64,000 nt of DNA from Bordetella genomosp. 12. GTDB lineage: Bacteria; Pseudomonadota; Gammaproteobacteria; Burkholderiales; Burkholderiaceae_B. The notes beneath the pieces were generated by a model. The model did not search any database, was not told the DNA's origin, and worked only from the letters and a program-made list of their open reading frames with translations. The translations under genes were made by a program, and so were the position numbers. Numbering within the stretch: position 1 is the stretch's first letter; each line of letters begins with the position of its first letter. The stretch spans positions 682,001 through 746,000 of the forward strand of contig NZ_NEVU01000003.1 in assembly GCF_002261355.1 (NCBI RefSeq), given 5' to 3'. This document shows, one piece after another, positions 51,137 to 58,647 of this stretch.

Positions 51137-52594
51137 ATGACCACGCCACGCAACGTAATTGTCGTGATGTCCGACGAGCACAATCCTAAGGTGATGGGCT
51201 GCGCCGGCCATCCGATTATCTCGACGCCCAATCTCGACCGGCTGGCTGGTCGCGGAAGCCGTTTTTCGGCGGCCTACACCACCAGTCCCGTATGCGTACC
51301 CGCGCGCGCCGCTTTTGCCGTGGGCAAGTACATCCATCAAATGGGTTTCTGGGATAACGCCGACGCTTATGACGGCTCGCAAACGAGTTGGCACCATGTG
51401 CTGCGTGAGCGCGGCCATGATGTCGTGTCCATCGGCAAGCTTCACTTCCGCCTGACCGGCGAAGACCATGGGTTCACGGAAGAACAAGTGCCCATGCACA
51501 TTCTCGAAGGCAAAGGCGACCTGATGGGCCTGGTCCGGGATGATCTGCCGCGCCGTGGCGGCGCCAAGAAAATGATCGGCATGGCGGGGCCTGGCGAGTC
51601 CACCTATACGCTTTATGACCGCGAAATCTGCGCGCGTGCTCAGGTGTGGCTGCGCGAACGGCAGCAACAGGCCAGCGATAAACCGTGGGTGTTGTTTGTA
51701 TCATTTGTCGCCCCGCATTTCCCGCTGACGGCGCCGCCAGAACATTTCTATCGCTACTTCAACCAAGAACTGCCCATGCCCAAACTGTACGCGCGCGAGC
51801 TGCGTACTCAGCACCCCTATCTGGAAGACTACCGTGGCAGCTTTTGCTACGACGACTACTTCAGCTCGGACGCTGATGTGCACCGCGCCTTGTCGGGATA
51901 TTTCGGTTTGGTGAGCTTTCTGGATGAAAACGTCGGCAAGCTCATGACCGTGGTGGACGAACTCGGCCTCGACGCCACGACGGACATCATTTACACGAGC
52001 GATCACGGTGACAATCTGGGCGCGCGCGGCCTCTGGGGAAAAAGCACGATGTACGAGGAAATCGCGGGCGTGCCGCTGATCTGCGCCGGGCCGAGTTTCC
52101 CGGTCAATGCAGTGATCGCAACGCCGGTCAGCCATGTGGATGTCTTTCCGACCATCGTCAACGACGTCGGCATCCCCTTTGTGGAAGTCGCCGATGGCCA
52201 ACCGGGGGTTTCGCTGGTGGACATCGCCCATGGCCAGACCCCGGATCGAACCGTGTTGAGCGAATACCATGGCATGGGATCGTCGACCGGCGCCTTCATG
52301 ATCCGCGTCGGAAAGTACAAATACGTGCATTACGTCAAGTACCCCGCGCAACTGTTCGATCTGGAACAGGATCCCGAAGAACTGCACGATCTTTCTGCCG
52401 AACCCACGGCAAGCGACGCCCTGCAACATTGCCGGGAGAAGCTCTTCGCGCTTCTCGACCCCGTGGAAGTCGATAAGCGCGCCAAAGCCAGACAGGCGGA
52501 ATTACTTGCTTCTCACGGCGGGCGTGAAGCCGTGATCGCCCGAGGAGATCTGGGATTCACGCCGGCGCCGGGCGTGCGTGCCGACTTCCGGTAA
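51137..52594 (+). CDS. Sulfatase, formylglycine (type I) family
   Basis: 485 residues, no signal peptide, so cytoplasmic. The alkaline-phosphatase-fold sulfatase signature is TSPVCVPARAAFAVGKY: Cys53 in C-x-P-x-R would be converted to formylglycine by a sulfatase-maturing enzyme (not in this window). Asp13 in VMSDEH, Asp289/His290 in YTSDHGDNLG and Lys302 in GLWGKST complete the metal and sulfate site. The LGARGLWGKSTMYEE segment resembles choline-sulfatase-like enzymes. It is divergent from the GntR regulator and shares its operator box with the sugar-acid operon, suggesting desulfation of the same substrate family. Confidence 0.9.
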   Translation: MTTPRNVIVVMSDEHNPKVMGCAGHPIISTPNLDRLAGRGSRFSAAYTTSPVCVPARAAFAVGKYIHQMGFWDNADAYDGSQTSWHHVLRERGHDVVSIGKLHFRLTGEDHGFTEEQVPMHILEGKGDLMGLVRDDLPRRGGAKKMIGMAGPGESTYTLYDREICARAQVWLRERQQQASDKPWVLFVSFVAPHFPLTAPPEHFYRYFNQELPMPKLYARELRTQHPYLEDYRGSFCYDDYFSSDADVHRALSGYFGLVSFLDENVGKLMTVVDELGLDATTDIIYTSDHGDNLGARGLWGKSTMYEEIAGVPLICAGPSFPVNAVIATPVSHVDVFPTIVNDVGIPFVEVADGQPGVSLVDIAHGQTPDRTVLSEYHGMGSSTGAFMIRVGKYKYVHYVKYPAQLFDLEQDPEELHDLSAEPTASDALQHCREKLFALLDPVEVDKRAKARQAELLASHGGREAVIARGDLGFTPAPGVRADFR

Positions 52595-52761
52595 ATCCGC
52601 CTAACGCCAGGTTGCGCTGCCTGGCCGGCTCGGTTCAACACTCGGCCGGCCCGCCAGCAGGCCGATCGCAGCCGCAGCCTGTCGCCGCATCTCGCAAGAT
52701 GCGCCGCCGCAGTGGCGGCAAGTTCATGCGACTACGACTGCGCGAAAATCCAGAAGCCATG

Positions 52762-52790
52762 AAAAAAGCCCGCAAGCTTCGCTTGCGGGC
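52762..52790 (-). terminator. Terminator of tRNA-Arg copy 1
   Basis: On the minus strand a 10-bp stem (GCCCGCAAGC / GCTTGCGGGC) with a 3-nt loop is followed by six T residues, 10 bp after the tRNA CCA end. It can also stop the sulfatase transcript on the + strand. Confidence 0.85.
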
Positions 52791-52800
52791 TTCTCAAATA

Positions 52801-52877
52801 TGGCGCGCCCGGCAGGATTCGAACCCACGACCCCTTGGTTCGTAGCCAAGTACTCTATCCAACTGAGCTACGGGCGC
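52801..52877 (-). tRNA. tRNA-Arg (anticodon ACG), copy 1
   Basis: 77 nt including an encoded CCA. The acceptor stem pairs GCGCCCG with CGGGCGC; the D arm (CTCAGTTGGATAGAG), anticodon stem TTGG/CCAA with loop CTACGAA (anticodon ACG) and T arm (GTGGGTTCGAATCC) are all canonical. A34 would be deaminated to inosine to read CGU/CGC/CGA. It is identical to the copies at 54594 and 58378. Confidence 0.96.
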
Positions 52878-52922
52878 TAAAGAGGCAAGATTATATCTCT
52901 TTTTTCTGACTTGTCCAATCCA

Positions 52923-54041
52923 TCAGACAGGCAGTGCGGGATAGTCGATATAGCCGTGCTCGCCGCCGCCGTAGAACGTCTTCTGATCCGGCGTATTCAA
53001 CGGCGCGTGATTGCGCAGGCGCGCCACCAGATCCGGATTGGCAATGAAGGGACGGCCAAAAGCGATCAGATCCGCCCGGCCGTCTTCGACCGCGGCGGCA
53101 GCCAGCGCGCCGTCGTAGCCGTTATTGAGCATCCAGGCGCCGCGTCCGCCCGCCTGGCGATACGTGGCCTTCAGACGCGCATAGTCAAAGGGTTCGGCGC
53201 CCTGGAAGGAATCGCGCGCGCCGCCCGTGGTGCCTTCGACGATGTGCAGATAGGCCAGGCCATATTGGGCCAGGCGTTGCACCACGTAGTCGAACAAGGC
53301 CTGGGGATGCTCATCGCTGATGTCATTGGACGGCGTCACCGGCGACAGGCGGATCCCCACGCGCGCGCCCCCGACTTCGGCCACGACCGCATCGAGCACT
53401 TCGAACAGAAAGCGTGCGCGGTTTTCGATGCTGCCGCCATAGGCGTCATCGCGCCGGTTGGCGCCTGCACGCAGAAACTGGTCGATCAAATAGCCGTTGG
53501 CGGCATGCAGCTCCAAGCCGTCGAACCCGGCTTCGTCCACGGCGGCGCGGGCCGCGCGCCGGTAGTCATCAACGATGCCCGGGATCTCCGTCAGCTCCAG
53601 GGCTCGCGGCATCGAGGTCTCGACGAAAGTACCGCTGCCATCGGCATTGACCAGATAGGTTTTGCTCTTGGCCTGGATGGCCGACGGCGCGACCGGGGCC
53701 TGGCCGCCGGGCTGCAACGACGTATGCGAAATCCGGCCCACATGCCACATCTGCACGACGATCTTGCCGCCCTTGGCGTGCACGGCGTCAGTGACCCGGC
53801 GCCAGCCCGCCAGTTGTTCGGGCGCATACAGGCCGGGCACGTCGGCATAGCCCTGCCCTTGCTGCGACACCGATGTGGCCTCGGTGATCAGCAGACCGGC
53901 GCTGGCGCGCTGGGCGTAGTACGTGGCGGTGATGGGTTGCGGCACGGCATTGGGCGAACGATTGCGCGTCAGGGGCGCCATCACGATGCGATTGGCCAGA
54001 TGCAGATCACCGATGGCGATGGGCTGGAACAGCTTGGACAT
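52923..54041 (-). CDS. nemA: Old yellow enzyme-family alkene reductase
   Basis: 372 residues from ATG 54041 (GAGG upstream); a further upstream open extension runs over the ArsR gene and is rejected. The FMN barrel starts LFQPIAIGDLHLANRIVMAP, and the active-site region ELHAANGYLIDQFLRAGANR carries the His/Asn pair and Tyr that position the electrophilic alkene, with DDAYGGSIENRARF following. It reduces activated C=C bonds and nitro compounds with NAD(P)H, as E. coli NemA does with N-ethylmaleimide. It is downstream of, and 49 bp from, an ArsR regulator. Confidence 0.92.
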   Translation of the reverse strand: MSKLFQPIAIGDLHLANRIVMAPLTRNRSPNAVPQPITATYYAQRASAGLLITEATSVSQQGQGYADVPGLYAPEQLAGWRRVTDAVHAKGGKIVVQMWHVGRISHTSLQPGGQAPVAPSAIQAKSKTYLVNADGSGTFVETSMPRALELTEIPGIVDDYRRAARAAVDEAGFDGLELHAANGYLIDQFLRAGANRRDDAYGGSIENRARFLFEVLDAVVAEVGGARVGIRLSPVTPSNDISDEHPQALFDYVVQRLAQYGLAYLHIVEGTTGGARDSFQGAEPFDYARLKATYRQAGGRGAWMLNNGYDGALAAAAVEDGRADLIAFGRPFIANPDLVARLRNHAPLNTPDQKTFYGGGEHGYIDYPALPV

Positions 54042-54090
54042 GAATTGCCTCTCGAAAAGGTGCCGGGGGTGGGCGTGAGAATCGAATGAC

Positions 54091-54390
54091 TTACAGCTCG
54101 GCCTGCAAGGTCTTGACGAACTCGGCGATGGTGGCCTCATTGCGTTGATAGAAAATCCACTGCCCGACGCGCCGCGTCTGAACGAGCCCGGCGCGCTGCA
54201 GGATGCCCAAATGCGTGGACACGGTGGATTGAGACAGGCCGCAACGCTCGAACTGGCCGGCGCACACGCCCAGTTCCAGGGGATGCTCCTGGCCGGCAAA
54301 GTGCTGCTCGGGCGCTTTGAGCCAGGAAAGGATCTCGCGCCGAACCGGGTGGGCGAGCGCCTTGAGGATGTCTTCGGTATGGATGCTCAT
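54091..54390 (-). CDS. ArsR-family regulator of the alkene reductase
   Basis: 99 residues. The winged helix occupies about 5-85, with recognition region GLSQSTVSTHLGILQRAGLV and wing RVGQWIFYQRNE. Two cysteines (43 and 50, GVCAGQFERC) precede the recognition helix. Position 43 is close to the metal site of ArsR, but the canonical CVC metal motif is missing, so thiol sensing of electrophiles is more likely. It is the first gene of a two-gene operon with the OYE. An AT-rich inverted repeat lies just upstream. Confidence 0.87.
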   Translation of the reverse strand: MSIHTEDILKALAHPVRREILSWLKAPEQHFAGQEHPLELGVCAGQFERCGLSQSTVSTHLGILQRAGLVQTRRVGQWIFYQRNEATIAEFVKTLQAEL

Positions 54391-54417
54391 GCGTCAGTCT
54401 CGATCTGTCTGCCCATG

Positions 54418-54449
54418 ATATATCTATAAATCTAAATATGCAGATATAT
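54418..54449. promoter_or_regulatory. Inverted repeat upstream of the ArsR gene
   Basis: ATATATCT (54418-54425) and AGATATAT (54442-54449) are perfect inverted arms 16 bp apart, about 28 bp before the ArsR start and overlapping the likely promoter. Candidate autoregulatory operator. Confidence 0.6.
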
Positions 54450-54554
54450 CGATATTAACGTAGGGTCTTTGCCCTTGGCGGCGCTCCGCGCGGCTTGCGG
54501 CCCCACCCCACCCCGCCCCGCCAGAGTGGGCAGCAAGGTGCCCGCCGCGCGGAT

Positions 54555-54585
54555 AAAAAAAGCCTGCAAGCATTGCTTGCAGGCT
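54555..54585 (-). terminator. Terminator of tRNA-Arg copy 2
   Basis: 11-bp stem AGCCTGCAAGC / GCTTGCAGGCT, 3-nt loop, with six T residues following on the minus strand. Confidence 0.85.
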
Positions 54586-54593
54586 TTTCAATA

Positions 54594-54670
54594 TGGCGCG
54601 CCCGGCAGGATTCGAACCCACGACCCCTTGGTTCGTAGCCAAGTACTCTATCCAACTGAGCTACGGGCGC
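54594..54670 (-). tRNA. tRNA-Arg (anticodon ACG), copy 2
   Basis: 77 nt, base-for-base identical to copy 1 including the encoded CCA. Flanking sequence differs except for the similar terminator hairpin. Confidence 0.96.
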
Positions 54671-54758
54671 AGAAGAAAGATTATAGCGCGTTTTTTATGT
54701 TTGTCCAATTGACGGCTTTTTTACCGGCTGCACGCCCGGCAGGCGCTGGACATAAATA

Positions 54759-54777
54759 ATTAATGAGACTTATTATC
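54759..54777. promoter_or_regulatory. Fur-box-like site before the Mn/Fe transporter operon
   Basis: ATTAATGAGACTTATTATC matches about 14 of 19 positions of the Fur consensus and lies about 96 bp before the binding-protein start. MntR would be the other candidate regulator for this transporter type. Confidence 0.6.
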
Positions 54778-54873
54778 CTTTAAATTCTAAACAGTGCCGC
54801 ATGACTTTCGATCGATCCTGTTGACGCGCCCTTGCCATCAAGGGCCTAGCCTTTTTTTTCGAGGAGTCCCTCC

Positions 54874-55776
54874 GTGTCGCTGGATCGATCCCGCCGCCTC
54901 TTGCTGTCCGTCTTTCTGTTCGCCGGACTGGCCGCCGCGCTGCCCGCGCAGGCAGCCGAAAAATTCAAGGTTGTCACCACCTTCACCATCATCGCCGACA
55001 TGGCGCGCAATGTCGCCGGCGATGCCGCCGAGGTCACGGCCATCACCCGCCCCGGCGCCGAAATCCACGAATATCAACCTACGCCCGGGGATCTGGCTCG
55101 CGCCCAGGGTGCGCAACTGGTGCTCTGGAACGGCCTGAATCTGGAGCGCTGGTTCGAGCGCTTCTTCCGTCGCGTGCGCGATGTGCCCAGCGCCGTAGTC
55201 AGCGAAGGCATCGCCCCCATCGGCATCGACGCCGGCCCCTACCAGGGCAAGCCCAATCCCCATGCCTGGATGTCGCCGCAAAACGCCCTGATTTATGTCG
55301 ACAACATCCGGGATGCGCTGGTGCGCCACGATCCCGCCCACGCCGAGACCTATCGCGCCAACGCGCAAGCCTACAAAGCCCGCATCCAGGCAACGCTGGA
55401 ACCCATCCGGGCCCGACTGCAGGCCATCGCTCCCGAGCGCCGCTGGCTGGTCTCCAGCGAAGGGGCGTTCAGCTACCTGGCGCGCGACTTCGGCCTGAAA
55501 GAACTCTACCTCTGGCCCATCAACGCCGATCAACAAGGCACGCCGCAACAAGTGCGCCGCGTCATCGACCTGGTCCGCGAGCACCGCATCCCGGCCGTCT
55601 TCAGCGAAAGCACCATTTCCCCCGCGCCGGCCAAGCAGGTCGCGCGCGAAACCGGCGCCCGCTACGGCGGGGTGCTCTATGTGGATTCCTTGAGCGAGCC
55701 TGATGGCCCCGTTCCTACCTACCTGGATCTGCTGCGCGTGACGACCGACACCATTGCCCGCGGGCTGCAACCCTGA
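54874..55776 (+). CDS. sitA: Mn/Fe ABC importer binding protein, SitA/YfeA-like
   Basis: 300 residues from GTG 54874 (GAGGAG upstream). A signal peptide ends at about residue 28 (LPAQAAEK). The cluster A-I features [30 protein letters not shown] (metal His), NPHAWMSP (second His) and the C-terminal Glu/Asp ligands in FSESTIS and YVDSLSE are those of SitA/YfeA/MntC Mn2+/Fe2+ receptors. Zn-specific His-rich loops (ZnuA) are missing. It is first in the four-gene operon behind a Fur-like box. Confidence 0.9.
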   Translation: MSLDRSRRLLLSVFLFAGLAAALPAQAAEKFKVVTTFTIIADMARNVAGDAAEVTAITRPGAEIHEYQPTPGDLARAQGAQLVLWNGLNLERWFERFFRRVRDVPSAVVSEGIAPIGIDAGPYQGKPNPHAWMSPQNALIYVDNIRDALVRHDPAHAETYRANAQAYKARIQATLEPIRARLQAIAPERRWLVSSEGAFSYLARDFGLKELYLWPINADQQGTPQQVRRVIDLVREHRIPAVFSESTISPAPAKQVARETGARYGGVLYVDSLSEPDGPVPTYLDLLRVTTDTIARGLQP

Positions 55777-56642
55777 TGCCGCACCGCGCTCTCATCGGCC
55801 TGAAGGTCGAACACGCCACGGTGACCTACCGCAACGGCCACACCGCGTTGCGCGACGCCAGCTTCGAGATCCCGGCCGGCACCATCACCGCGCTGGTCGG
55901 CGTCAACGGCAGCGGCAAGTCCACGCTGTTCAAGGCCATCATGGGCCTGCAGCGGCTGGCGCGCGGCCAGGTTCAGGTGCTCGACATGCCGGCGCGCGCG
56001 GCATTGCGCCGCAAGCTGGTGGCCTACGTGCCGCAGAGCGAAGACGTGGACTGGGATTTCCCCGTCCTGGTCGAAGACGTCGTCATGATGGGACGTTACG
56101 GCCATATGGGGCCCTTGCGCCGGGCCCGGCCAGCGGATCACCAGGCGGTGACGTCGGCGCTCGAGCGCGTGGGCATGCATACCCTGCGTACCCGCCAGAT
56201 CGGCGAATTGTCGGGCGGGCAGAAAAAGCGCGTGTTCCTGGCGCGCGCGCTCGCCCAGGACGCGCGCGTCATCCTGCTGGACGAGCCTTTCACCGGCGTG
56301 GACGTCAACACCGAAGAGGCCATCATCGCCCTGCTCAGCCGGCTGCGGGACGAAGGCCGCATCATGCTGGTGTCGACGCACAACCTGGGCAGCGTGCCGG
56401 AGTTCTGTGACCGCGCCGTGCTGCTGAACCGGACCGTGCTGGCTTGCGGCCCGGTATCCGAAGTCTTCACCCAGGCCAATCTGCAGGCCACTTTCGGTGG
56501 CGTGCTCAGGCGCTTCGTGCTGAGCAATACCGACGAGCGCCGGGCGCTGGCCGTGGACATCGTCACCGACGACGAGCGGCCGCTGGTGTTCTATGGCGAC
56601 ACCGCCACGCCACGCGAACCCCGCAGCGGGGAGCGGCCATGA
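55776..56642 (+). CDS. sitB: Mn/Fe ABC importer ATPase, SitB/YfeB-like
   Basis: 288 residues. ABC ATPase motifs: Walker [10 protein letters not shown]-loop VPQSED, signature LSGGQKKR, Walker [13 protein letters not shown]. The [10 protein letters not shown] segment is typical of the metal-importer subfamily. The start overlaps the sitA stop by 1 bp and the stop overlaps sitC by 4 bp, so the operon is tightly coupled. Confidence 0.92.
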   Translation: MPHRALIGLKVEHATVTYRNGHTALRDASFEIPAGTITALVGVNGSGKSTLFKAIMGLQRLARGQVQVLDMPARAALRRKLVAYVPQSEDVDWDFPVLVEDVVMMGRYGHMGPLRRARPADHQAVTSALERVGMHTLRTRQIGELSGGQKKRVFLARALAQDARVILLDEPFTGVDVNTEEAIIALLSRLRDEGRIMLVSTHNLGSVPEFCDRAVLLNRTVLACGPVSEVFTQANLQATFGGVLRRFVLSNTDERRALAVDIVTDDERPLVFYGDTATPREPRSGERP

Positions 56643-57490
56643 TCGCCGCCTTGAGCGCGCCCTTCGCCTATGACTACATGGTCAAGGCCATGTGGGTGTC
56701 GGCCCTGGTCGGCATGGTCTGCGCCTTTCTGTCCGCCTATCTGATGCTCAAGGGCTGGTCGCTCATCGGTGACGCGCTGTCCCACGCCATCGTGCCGGGC
56801 GTGGCAGGCGCGTACATCCTGGGGCTGCCGTTTTCGGGCGGCGCGTTTCTGTCCGGCCTGTTGGCGTCGGCCGCGATGCTGTTCATCAAGCAACGCACCG
56901 CCCTGAAGGAGGACGTCGTCACCGGCCTGGTGTTCGCAGGCTTTTTCGGGCTCGGCCTGTTCATGGCCTCGTTGTCGCCCACGGCAGTCAATCTGCAAAC
57001 CATCATCATGGGCAACATCCTGGCGATCACGCCCGAAGACACCCTGCAGCTGGTCATTATCGGCCTGGTATCGCTGGCGATCCTGCTGTGCAAGTGGAAA
57101 GACCTGATGGTCACCTTCTTCGACGAGAATCACGCCTGGACCATCGGCATCAACCCGCGTGTGCTCAAGGCGGTCTTCTTCAGCCTGCTGGCCGCCTGCA
57201 CGGTGGCCGCCATGCAGACCGTGGGCGCGTTCCTGGTGGTCGCCATGGTGGTCACGCCGGGGGCCACGGCCTATCTGTTGACCGACCGCTTCGGCCACCT
57301 GCTGATCCTGAGCATCCTCATCGGCGCGGCCACCAGCTTTATCGGCGCCTATGCCAGCTACTTTCTCGACGGCGCCACCGGCGGCATCATCGTATTGCTG
57401 CAGACCGCATGCTTTCTGTTGGCCTTCGTCTTCGCGCCCAAGCACGGCCGCCTGGCCGCGCACCGCCGCGCCGCGCTGGAGGCCCCATGA
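56639..57490 (+). CDS. sitC: Mn/Fe ABC importer permease, SitC-like
   Basis: 283 residues from ATG 56639. It is an ABC-3-type metal permease with about eight hydrophobic segments and the conserved [39 protein letters not shown] and [20 protein letters not shown]. It pairs with the second permease downstream to form the membrane channel. Its start and stop overlap the neighbours by 4 bp. Confidence 0.92.
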   Translation: MIAALSAPFAYDYMVKAMWVSALVGMVCAFLSAYLMLKGWSLIGDALSHAIVPGVAGAYILGLPFSGGAFLSGLLASAAMLFIKQRTALKEDVVTGLVFAGFFGLGLFMASLSPTAVNLQTIIMGNILAITPEDTLQLVIIGLVSLAILLCKWKDLMVTFFDENHAWTIGINPRVLKAVFFSLLAACTVAAMQTVGAFLVVAMVVTPGATAYLLTDRFGHLLILSILIGAATSFIGAYASYFLDGATGGIIVLLQTACFLLAFVFAPKHGRLAAHRRAALEAP

Positions 57491-58311
57491 CGCTTACCGA
57501 ATTGCTGCTCGCGCCGCTGGCGTTCGACTTCATGCGCCAGGCGCTGCTGATCGCCGTGCTCGTGGCCGTGCCCACGGCACTGCTGTCCTGCTTTCTGGTC
57601 CTGAAGGGCTGGGCCCTGATGGGCGACGCCGTCTCACATGCGGTCTTTCCCGGCGTGGTGCTCGCCTACATGGCGGGCATCCCGCTCGAGCTCGGCGCCC
57701 TGGCCGCTGGCATGCTGTGCGCGGTGGGCACGGGCTATCTGCAGGCCAATAGCCGCCTGAAGCAGGAAACCGTGATGGGGGTGGTTTTCTCGGGGATGTT
57801 CGGCCTGGGCGTGGTGCTGCACACCAGCATACGCAGCGAAGTGCACCTGGATCACATTCTGTTTGGCGACATGCTGGGCGCGGCGTGGCCGGATCAACTG
57901 GAAAGCGGCGCCATTGCCCTGCTGGTCAGCGGCGTGATCGCCCTGAAATGGCGCGATCTGCTGCTGCAGGCTTTCGATCCCGTGCAGGCGCGCGCGCTGG
58001 GCTTGCGCACCGGTTGGCTGCACTATGGTTTGCTGGCCCTGCTGTCCCTATCCATCGTGGGCGGGCTCAAAGCGGTCGGCATCATCCTCATCATCGCCCT
58101 GCTGATCGCGCCCGGCGCGATCGCCCTGCTGCTGACCCGCAGCTTCGGCGCGATGCTGATCTGCGCCGTGACCATCGCCGTGGCGACCAGCCTGACCAGC
58201 GTGTACCTGAGCTTCTTTCTCGACAGTGCGCCCGCTCCCACGATCGTGGTGAGCTTGTCGGTGCTGTTCATCACCGCACTGGCCTTGCGCCGCTCCCGGC
58301 ATGCGTGCTGA
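57487..58311 (+). CDS. sitD: Mn/Fe ABC importer permease, SitD-like
   Basis: 274 residues from ATG 57487. It is a paralogue of sitC with LKGWALMGDAVSHAVFPGVV and LKAVGIILIIALLIAPGAIA. Two different permeases in one operon are typical of SitABCD/YfeABCD. It ends 30 bp before the shared hairpin of tRNA-Arg copy 3, which probably terminates this operon too. Confidence 0.92.
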   Translation: MTLTELLLAPLAFDFMRQALLIAVLVAVPTALLSCFLVLKGWALMGDAVSHAVFPGVVLAYMAGIPLELGALAAGMLCAVGTGYLQANSRLKQETVMGVVFSGMFGLGVVLHTSIRSEVHLDHILFGDMLGAAWPDQLESGAIALLVSGVIALKWRDLLLQAFDPVQARALGLRTGWLHYGLLALLSLSIVGGLKAVGIILIIALLIAPGAIALLLTRSFGAMLICAVTIAVATSLTSVYLSFFLDSAPAPTIVVSLSVLFITALALRRSRHAC

Positions 58312-58341
58312 CCGCCCCGGGCCGCAGCGGCCACCAAAGAG

Positions 58342-58370
58342 AAAGCCCGCAAGCATGGCTTGCGGGCTTT
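58342..58370. terminator. Bidirectional hairpin between sitD and tRNA-Arg copy 3
   Basis: Perfect 13-bp stem AAAGCCCGCAAGC / GCTTGCGGGCTTT with loop ATG. The T/A-rich ends make it usable in both directions: for tRNA copy 3 on the minus strand and sitABCD on the plus strand. Confidence 0.75.
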
Positions 58371-58377
58371 CTGGAAA

Positions 58378-58454
58378 TGGCGCGCCCGGCAGGATTCGAA
58401 CCCACGACCCCTTGGTTCGTAGCCAAGTACTCTATCCAACTGAGCTACGGGCGC
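58378..58454 (-). tRNA. tRNA-Arg (anticodon ACG), copy 3
   Basis: 77 nt, identical to copies 1 and 2 with encoded CCA. The 5' flank (GCTAAAGAGGC on the + strand) is shared with copy 1. Confidence 0.96.
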
Positions 58455-58540
58455 TAAAGAGGCGTGTTTATAGCATGCGCGGCGTGGTAGCACAAATCAT
58501 TCCCTTCCCTTCACCCCTTTTTCCTTAGGGTTTGCCCCAA

Positions 58541-58560
58541 ATGATACCGATAGGTATCAT
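58541..58560. promoter_or_regulatory. Palindromic operator before the PQQ dehydrogenase operon
   Basis: ATGATACC-GATA-GGTATCAT is a perfect 8-bp inverted repeat with a 4-nt spacer, 88 bp before the start. It has the size of a TetR operator and the operon contains a TetR gene, making it the likely autoregulatory site. Confidence 0.65.
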
Positions 58561-58647
58561 CTCGTAGGACTTTTCCTGAACACGCGGGCTGGCATGACAC
58601 CCGGCTCCGCGCACACCGTGTGCTGGTGAAAACATAGAGGTAGACAC

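Noticed and set aside
52801-58454. Genomic-island integration at the tRNA-Arg genes
   Set aside because: No integrase, phage gene or attachment-site fragment of the tRNA was found; the three copies are full length.
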